Assembly (NCBI GenBank): GCA_903952805.1
Contig: CAJBHN010000600.1
Coordinates: 1 to 10,920, forward strand
DNA: 10,920 nt
Direction: 5' to 3'
DNA from: an uncultured Myxococcales bacterium
GTDB lineage: Bacteria; Myxococcota; UBA727; VGSZ01
In this document: in pieces, positions 1 through 4,585 of the stretch
Numbering within the stretch: position 1 is the stretch's first letter
Layout of the letters: every line of letters starts with the position of its first letter
Program-made: the position numbers and the translations under genes
The notes under the pieces: model-generated
Databases searched by the model: none
Told to the model about the DNA's origin: nothing
What the model saw: the letters and a program-made list of their open reading frames with translations, nothing else

Positions 1-1
1 C

Positions 2-904
2 AACGATCCTTCGGCGCAGAGCTGCATCGCGCGGGTTCGTTTCGGGGCGAGCCCCTACATGCTGCCCACGGTCATCGGGCAGTTCGCACCGGTCGCTGCG
101 GCCCATCGCAAGAACCCCGAGGTCCAATACACCAATGCGTTGCTGGTCTGGGAGACCGGCGACCGCAAAGCATTTGCCAGCGCCCTCGAGCGCTATGCGG
201 CCCTCGTTTCGGCCACTGACTCGAACTTGCAGGAACTGGTCGCTCGCAAGCGCTCGGCCCGTGGTGACGTCGACTCCTCGCCGCTGAAGGCGGCGTTAGC
301 CACGGCTGCCGTGTTGCTCGCGACCCTCGCCTTCAGCTCGACCATCGGGCGACAAGAAGTCTCCTACCACCCGTTGACGGCCATGTGGTTGCTGCGTCAC
401 GGCATCCTGTTGGCCGGGGCCATGGGGCTCGTCGCGGCGACCAGTTCGTCGGTCGTCAATGCGCTCCGCTTGTTGTTCACGCCGGCGTCGGCCCCGGTGT
501 TGTTGCTGGCGATTGCCGGCGGCGCCGGCGCCCAGGGCCTGATTCAGCTGATCTACGGCATTGGCACAGCCCCGGCGGACTTCTCCCTCGTTGTCGGTCT
601 CGCTGCCAAGGCCATCGACGCCGTGCTGCTGGCGTTTTTCTTTCAGTTCGCGGTGCAACACCACTTCGAAGTCGGAGGTGACCGACGCGTTGGCGTGGTG
701 GTGTCGGTGCTCTTGTATTGGCTCTACGCTGGTACCTATGTGGAAAACTGGGTCGGCACCACGACGTTCTTCATCTGGACCAGCTTGAGCGCGCTCGTCA
801 TCGGCGTGCCTTCCGCGCTGCTCTTTGCATCGACTCGCTCGGTCTTGCCCACCATCCTCTGGCAATTCTCCCTCTTCGCACTCCAAATGGTGCTGCTCAA
901 ATGA
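2..904 (+). CDS. Polytopic membrane protein, CPBP-protease-like fold lacking the catalytic motifs (5' end outside window)
   Basis: The frame is open from the first complete codon at position 2, so the ATG at 59 is probably internal and the gene begins upstream. About 300 residues are visible. The first ~90 are soluble and end in a TPR-like helical pair (around NALLVWETGDRKAFASALERY, roughly bases 140-210). Then come about seven hydrophobic segments to the C-terminus. The end resembles the last part of CPBP (CAAX/bacteriocin-processing) intramembrane proteases: RSVLPTILWQFSLFALQ sits where the family has a GSLWxPILxHAxxN-like motif, but Gln replaces His. No EExxxR motif is present before it. 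By inference this is a catalytically degenerate CPBP relative; another unrelated membrane protein is equally possible. Its TGA overlaps the next start (ATGA), suggesting translational coupling with the exosortase-like gene. The family call is weak; the coding call is strong. Confidence 0.75.
   Translation, partial: NDPSAQSCIARVRFGASPYMLPTVIGQFAPVAAAHRKNPEVQYTNALLVWETGDRKAFASALERYAALVSATDSNLQELVARKRSARGDVDSSPLKAALATAAVLLATLAFSSTIGRQEVSYHPLTAMWLLRHGILLAGAMGLVAATSSSVVNALRLLFTPASAPVLLLAIAGGAGAQGLIQLIYGIGTAPADFSLVVGLAAKAIDAVLLAFFFQFAVQHHFEVGGDRRVGVVVSVLLYWLYAGTYVENWVGTTTFFIWTSLSALVIGVPSALLFASTRSVLPTILWQFSLFALQMVLLK
901..904 (+). promoter_or_regulatory. ATGA start/stop overlap coupling genes 1 and 2
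   Basis: The stop TGA of gene 1 (902-904) overlaps the ATG at 901; a second in-frame ATG follows at 904. No Shine-Dalgarno-like sequence is visible in the preceding 20 bases, so gene 2 is probably translated by ribosomes finishing gene 1. An in-frame ATG at 718 lies deep in gene 1 and was not chosen because the signal-peptide-like sequence starts only after 901. Confidence 0.65.
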
Positions 905-3900
905 TGAACCGCCCTTCACGCTCCACCCCTGTGTCTCTGCCCGCCGTGCCGGCCGCGCTGCTGGCGTGGGCCGCCTCTGGGGCCGTTCATGCGCAGGGAT
1001 TGGGCCCTGGCGGCGGCGGAGGCGGCGGAGGGCTCGCCGGCGGGATTGGCGCCGGCGATCACCTGCTCGTCGCCGTCAGCACGGCCGTCATCGCCACCGC
1101 TCTGCTGCTGATGGTGCGCCGCGTGGCTGGCCGCGCAGCGATCGTCGCCATGGGCGCCGTGAGCATCATGCTGCTGGCTGTCGCCGCGGATGCGCCGGCG
1201 TGGCTGGTCGCCTCGCTGCTGCTTCCCGTGCTCGCTGCGGCCCGGGCCGCCACGTCGCTTGGACGGCCCATGGAGGCAGCGCCGGTCATGCTGACGCTGA
1301 TGGCCGTTGGCGCCGTCGCGCTCATCGACCCAACCTGGCTGGGGATCATCCAGACCCAGGCCGTCGCGCTGGTGCTCGGCGGTCTTGGTTTCGCCACCGT
1401 TGCTGATGGCTCGACGCTGCTGGGCGGCCTGGGGCCGGTCTTTGTCACCGACGCCTGCCTTGGTGTCGAGGGGACCGCTGTCGGCATCGCTCTGTCGGCG
1501 TCGCTGTGGCTGCTGGTGGGCGCGTCGTCGCGGCGCGTGGTGCTGGCCGCCATCGCCCACGGCGCGGCGTTTCAAGCTGCGAACCTCGTTCGCATCGGGC
1601 TGGTGGCGGTGGCGATGCACCACAGCCAGGACCTCGCTGAGGAAGTGCATGGCTGGGGGGCGCTGATTCCGCTCCTGCTTCATGCGGCCATGCTGGGGGC
1701 CCCCCTCGTGCTGTTGAATCGCCGCCGCCTGCGCGCCAACGACGCCAACGACGCCAGCGCTGTCGATGGTGTTTCGCCGGTGCACCGACTGGGGTGGGCG
1801 TCTTCGACGGCCCTTGGCGGCGCCGCGATGACGGCCGTTTTTTTTTTGGCAGCCGCTGGGTGTGACCCGCCAGTCATCGAGCCCGCCTGCGCCGTCGACG
1901 CCGACTGCAGCGAGGCCGAGCGCTGCGTCCTGGGTGGCTGCGTTGCCAGGGGCGTAGGCGAAGGCGAAGGCGAAGGCGAAGGCGAAGGCGAAGGCGAAGG
2001 CGAAGGTGAGGGTGAGGGTGAGGGTGAGGGCGAAGGCGAAGGCGAAGGCGAGCCAGTCACCATCGTCGAAAGCGCCGAGCGTGTGATTGGACCCGAGGGC
2101 GGCACCATCAGCCTGCGCCTGGTGGAACTCGTGGTGCCCCCCGGGGCGCTGGCGGCGCCGACGCCGATTGCTGTTGCGGTGACGACGTTGCGCTTGCCGA
2201 CCTCGCCGCGGCCGTTGTCGCTGCGGGTGACCTTTACGCCCGATGGCCAGCGTTTCTTGGTGCCGGTGAAGGCGACGTTTGTGCATGCCGCCGGCGTCCA
2301 TCCAACCACCTGGTGGACCGAGGCCGGAACGTTCGTCGACATCGGTGGCGAGGCCGTCGATGCGACCCATCTGCGCGCCACCAACACGCATTTCAGCTCC
2401 GCCTATGTCGGCGAGGCCAACGGGGGCGAGGGCGAAGGCGAGGGCGAGGGCGAGGGCGAGGTCGACAGCGGCGACTTCACCTGCAGTCGCAATCGCGATT
2501 GCCTCAACGGCCAGGTCTGCGACCGTGCGGCCCTTCGCTGCGTCGTCGGCAGCTGTCAGGCCACCGAAGAATGCCCCGAGAATTTCGTCTGCGGCGAGGG
2601 TCGTTGTTTGTTCTCCGGCTGCCTTGAGCACACCGACTGCGGCTTTCCATTTTTCCTGTGCGACTTTGACTCGGCCACGTGCTTTTCGGTGACCCTGCAA
2701 GGCTGCAGCAGCGATCGCGACTGCCCGGCGGGAAATCATTGTGACGTCGACACCGGCGCCTGTGAACCCGGGGCCTCCTGTCGCTTCGACACCGATTGCT
2801 TCGCCGGCGAGCGCTGCACGGCGTCTGGCACCTGCGCCGAGCGCCAGTCCTGCCTCGGTTTTGATTTTGAATGCCCCGACGACGCGTTTTGCTCACGTGA
2901 GCTCCGCACGTGTCTTGAGCGCGATTTCTTCTGCAACAGCACCCATGGGTGCCCATCGAACCAACAGTGTGATCTCAGCACCCTGCGGTGCGTCAATGAG
3001 ACCTGCCGCAGCAACGGCGACTGCGCTCCCGGCACCGTGTGCAACGGGCTCCGAGGTGGACCCATCGGTACCTGCGAGGTCGTCACCGGGCCTTGCACCA
3101 AAGACAGCCAATGTGCGTCGTTTGAGGCCTGCAACACCACGGTGGGCGGTTGCGTCGTGCTCGACTGCAGCGACGGCCAATGCGAATGCAGCGACGACAC
3201 CGGCTGTCCATCGTTGTTTTGTGAGCATGGCCAATGCTTCGATCTCGCCCAATCATGCCTCGTCGACACCGATTGCCTCGCGAGCACGGAGGTGTGTTTG
3301 GTTGGCCTGTGCATCGACCCGACCCAGGGTGGGGCCTGCATCACCGACGATGAATGCCCCATCGGCGCCATCTGTGGGGCGAGCGGCGTGTGTCAGATCT
3401 TTGCCGCGACCTGCGCCATCGACAGCGAATGTCGTGAAGGCGAGCGGTGTCTGGGCGGGTTGTGCATCGGCGGGGGCGCAGACACCGTCTGCACCACCGA
3501 CATCGAGTGTACTGGCGGCGAGATCTGTGGCGTCTCGGGCATTTGCCAGGCGCTGACTGGCCGCTGTGCTGTCGACGCCGACTGCCAGGCGAGCGAGGAC
3601 TGCATCGGTGCCCTGTGCATCGCCCAGAACTCGTCTCAATCGTGCCGCACCGATCAAGACTGTCGCCTGGCCGAACTGTGTTCAGCCGAGGGCATCTGCA
3701 AGACCCTGCTGCGCGGCTGCCTCACTGAAGACGACTGCACGGGCCTGGAGACCTGTTTGGGTGGTTTGTGCATTGCCTCCGGCTCGCAGCGCTGCGTCAC
3801 CGACATCGACTGCCTCACCGGTGAACTCTGCTCGGCGGCGGGTGAGTGCGTGCGTCCCCTCGCCACCTGCACCGACAGCGGCGACTGCTTCGCTGGCGAG

Positions 3901-4521
3901 GCCTGCCTCGGCGGCTTGTGCCTCTCGTCGGGCAGCCAGAGCTGCGTGCTCGATCTTGACTGCGCCGAGGGTGAAGTCTGCTCGGCGGCCGGCGAGTGCA
4001 TCGCCCTGGTGGGCCGTTGTTCGACGAACGCGGATTGCGCCGCCGCCAACGAGGTCTGCACCGGCGGCTTGTGCATCGTCAGCGGCGACACGACCTGCAT
4101 CGTCGACGGCGACTGCCCCATTGGTCGCATCTGCAACGCGAGCCGCGTGTGCGAAGCGACCGTCGACGCCTGCGTGGACGAGGGCGACTGCTTCGCCGGC
4201 GAACGCTGCGTCGGCGGCTTCTGCCTGACCGGTGGCGATTCCCGCTGCGTGCTCGACAGCGACTGCGTCGGCGGCGAATTCTGCGGTGCGTCAGGCATCT
4301 GCCTCAGCCTCGCCAACCTGTGCGCGGCCGACAGCGAATGCCCCGCCGGTCAGCAATGCCTGGCCGGTTCCTGCTCCGCGGTCTGCGGGGCCGACGCCGA
4401 CTGTCTCGCCGCAGAGCAATGCGACCTTGCAAACTTGATCTGCGTTGTCCGGTCGTGTCAGACCGATTTCGACTGTCCAGCGCCGTCGGTTTGCGGGGCG
4501 TCAGGCTTTTGTCAGCAGTGA
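901..4521 (+). CDS. Exosortase-like membrane domain fused in frame to a Cys-rich repeat lipoprotein
   Basis: This is a 1206-residue frame without a stop. Residues 1-31 look like a signal peptide ending AVHA/QG, followed by Gly8 (37-44). Residues ~50-285 hold about eight membrane segments with the exosortase signature: DACLG (Cys186), NLVRI (Arg231) and EEVHGWG (His250). Exosortases are membrane transpeptidase-like enzymes that process C-terminal PEP-CTERM-type sorting tails. After a short polar linker the frame continues into a second hydrophobic segment with the lipobox LAAAGC (Cys321), typical of lipoprotein signals. Next come one Cys-rich unit (330-347), 16 Gly-Glu pairs, a ZU5-like domain (~386-505; IGPEGGTISL, VVPPGAL), six Gly-Glu pairs, and 27 Cys-rich units to the C-terminus (528-1204). 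The fusion may be real, or an internal start (GTG 1780, ATG 1828) may produce the lipoprotein separately. The exosortase call is strong; the substrate and the role of the Cys-rich tail are unknown. Confidence 0.85.
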   Translation: MMNRPSRSTPVSLPAVPAALLAWAASGAVHAQGLGPGGGGGGGGLAGGIGAGDHLLVAVSTAVIATALLLMVRRVAGRAAIVAMGAVSIMLLAVAADAPAWLVASLLLPVLAAARAATSLGRPMEAAPVMLTLMAVGAVALIDPTWLGIIQTQAVALVLGGLGFATVADGSTLLGGLGPVFVTDACLGVEGTAVGIALSASLWLLVGASSRRVVLAAIAHGAAFQAANLVRIGLVAVAMHHSQDLAEEVHGWGALIPLLLHAAMLGAPLVLLNRRRLRANDANDASAVDGVSPVHRLGWASSTALGGAAMTAVFFLAAAGCDPPVIEPACAVDADCSEAERCVLGGCVARGVGEGEGEGEGEGEGEGEGEGEGEGEGEGEGEGEPVTIVESAERVIGPEGGTISLRLVELVVPPGALAAPTPIAVAVTTLRLPTSPRPLSLRVTFTPDGQRFLVPVKATFVHAAGVHPTTWWTEAGTFVDIGGEAVDATHLRATNTHFSSAYVGEANGGEGEGEGEGEGEVDSGDFTCSRNRDCLNGQVCDRAALRCVVGSCQATEECPENFVCGEGRCLFSGCLEHTDCGFPFFLCDFDSATCFSVTLQGCSSDRDCPAGNHCDVDTGACEPGASCRFDTDCFAGERCTASGTCAERQSCLGFDFECPDDAFCSRELRTCLERDFFCNSTHGCPSNQQCDLSTLRCVNETCRSNGDCAPGTVCNGLRGGPIGTCEVVTGPCTKDSQCASFEACNTTVGGCVVLDCSDGQCECSDDTGCPSLFCEHGQCFDLAQSCLVDTDCLASTEVCLVGLCIDPTQGGACITDDECPIGAICGASGVCQIFAATCAIDSECREGERCLGGLCIGGGADTVCTTDIECTGGEICGVSGICQALTGRCAVDADCQASEDCIGALCIAQNSSQSCRTDQDCRLAELCSAEGICKTLLRGCLTEDDCTGLETCLGGLCIASGSQRCVTDIDCLTGELCSAAGECVRPLATCTDSGDCFAGEACLGGLCLSSGSQSCVLDLDCAEGEVCSAAGECIALVGRCSTNADCAAANEVCTGGLCIVSGDTTCIVDGDCPIGRICNASRVCEATVDACVDEGDCFAGERCVGGFCLTGGDSRCVLDSDCVGGEFCGASGICLSLANLCAADSECPAGQQCLAGSCSAVCGADADCLAAEQCDLANLICVVRSCQTDFDCPAPSVCGASGFCQQ
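1441..1660 (+). other. Exosortase catalytic core (Cys/Arg/His motifs)
   Basis: The three hallmark residues of exosortases and archaeosortases appear in order. Cys186 is at 1456-1458 in DACLG. Arg231 is at 1591-1593 in NLVRI, 45 residues later. His250 is at 1648-1650 in EEVHGWG, 19 residues further, comparable with the NxLRV...FHxxSGW spacing of EpsH/XrtA-type enzymes. Each lies at the edge of a hydrophobic segment. The family assignment comes from motif recognition; no profile search was possible. Confidence 0.75.
1807..1847 (+). terminator. Terminator-like hairpin plus T10 inside gene 2
   Basis: ACGGCC (1807-1812) and GGCCGT (1833-1838) are perfect reverse complements with a 20-base loop. 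The second arm runs directly into T10 (1838-1847). The loop contains the palindrome GCGGCGCCGC (1817-1826), which could compete with the stem. Stem followed at once by a U-run is the layout of an intrinsic terminator, here exactly between the exosortase-coding and lipoprotein-coding parts. The stem is short and GC-rich DNA makes 6-bp matches common, so function is uncertain. Confidence 0.3.
1838..1847 (+). repeat. T10 homopolymer tract in the lipoprotein signal
   Basis: Ten consecutive T encode the end of Val, then Phe-Phe-Leu as GTT TTT TTT TTG, although many neighbouring codons end in G or C. Losing one T would bring in TAG at 1955-1957; gaining one would bring in TGA at 1863-1865 (window numbering). 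Either change would leave the exosortase domain intact and abolish the lipoprotein part. The tract could be a slippage or phase-variation site, or a sequencing error. Confidence 0.85.
1957..2052 (+). repeat. Sixteen-copy hexanucleotide tract encoding (Gly-Glu)16
   Basis: The tract is eight GGCGAA, four GGTGAG, three GGCGAA and one GGCGAG. It encodes 16 Gly-Glu pairs directly after the first Cys-rich unit. The hexamer keeps the frame, so copy-number change would alter only linker length. Such acidic Gly-Glu linkers just downstream of a lipobox are common in Myxococcota-type lipoproteins; they probably act as flexible spacers. Confidence 0.95.
2425..2460 (+). repeat. Second Gly-Glu tract, six hexamers
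   Basis: Six GGCGAG/GGCGAA hexamers encode (Gly-Glu)6 between the ZU5-like domain and the Cys-rich array. All units but the second are GGCGAG, unlike the GGCGAA-dominated first tract, so the two tracts probably expanded independently. The ZU5-like domain is thus bracketed by two flexible acidic spacers. Confidence 0.95.
2482..4512 (+). repeat. Array of about 27 Cys-rich Dickkopf-like units
   Basis: Residues 528-1204 of gene 2 consist of tandem units with the pattern C-x5-C-x5-C-x4/7-C, often CxxDxDCxxGxxC followed by GxC. Four cysteines per unit suggest two disulfides each, expected outside the cytoplasm. Units 1-9 are divergent, with variable last spacing. Unit 10 is irregular, with extra cysteines (DCSDGQCECSDDTGC). 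Units 11 onward are regular. A single related unit lies before the first Gly-Glu tract (1888-1941), and two similar units occur in gene 4. Confidence 0.9.
3256..4320 (+). repeat. Higher-order dimer repeat, seven copies of 150-156 bases
   Basis: Within the Cys-rich array the units alternate: one type ends CLGGLC or similar, the next ends CSAAGEC or CGASGIC. First cysteines of the A-type units fall at 3256, 3412, 3565, 3718, 3868, 4018, 4171 and 4321, giving steps of 156, 153, 153, 150, 150, 153 and 150. A pair of units therefore appears to have been the duplicated element. Confidence 0.85.
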
Positions 4522-4573
4522 TCGTGATCGCGACCGCACGGAAACAGTAGACGCGCCGCCGGGCGCCAAGCAT

Positions 4574-4580
4574 GGAGGAA
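4574..4580 (+). promoter_or_regulatory. Ribosome binding site GGAGGAA for gene 3
   Basis: GGAGGAA lies five bases before the ATG at 4586 and fixes this start; the frame itself is open further upstream. The 64-base gap from gene 2 (4522-4585) shows no obvious promoter or hairpin, so transcription probably continues from gene 2. Confidence 0.85.
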
Positions 4581-4585
4581 CCCGA

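Larger units (their letters stand above)
1780..1863 (+). other. Internal lipoprotein signal with lipobox; possible internal start
   Basis: Read from the in-frame GTG at 1780, the sequence has an N-terminal His-Arg, a hydrophobic stretch and LAAAGC, with the lipobox Cys at 1861-1863. It would make a normal ~28-residue type II signal peptide. ATG 1828 gives a very short signal (MTAVFFLAAAGC). Neither start has a clear Shine-Dalgarno sequence. In the full fusion this stretch would act as an additional membrane segment after the exosortase domain. Confidence 0.5.

Noticed and set aside
718..900. Upstream in-frame start for gene 2 at ATG 718
   Set aside because: It would overlap gene 1 by 187 bases and add an Arg/His-rich out-of-frame translation of gene 1. 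ATG 901 overlaps the gene 1 stop and begins a signal-peptide-like sequence.
1957..2052. Hexamer tract as a CRISPR or regulatory array
   Set aside because: There are no spacers; the units are contiguous, in frame and encode Gly-Glu in a continuous protein.
916..2739. 607-codon open frame on the minus strand
   Set aside because: It lies antisense to gene 2 and consists of compositional echoes, such as long Ala-Phe runs opposite the Gly-Glu tract. GC-rich codon bias alone keeps it open; no domain-like sequence is seen.
2482..4512. Cys-rich array as a toxin/knottin or EGF array
   Set aside because: The four-cysteine CxxDxDCxxGxxC spacing differs from six-cysteine EGF or knottin patterns and fits Dickkopf-like repeats of bacterial surface proteins better.
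4445..4585. Start of gene 3 at ATG 4445
   Set aside because: The extension overlaps gene 2 in another frame and has low-complexity content. GGAGGAA at 4574 points to ATG 4586, where a signal segment begins.
4522..4585. Promoter between genes 2 and 3
   Set aside because: Only 64 bases are available and no convincing -35/-10 pair is visible; the short TGATCGTGATCG repetition is too small to interpret.
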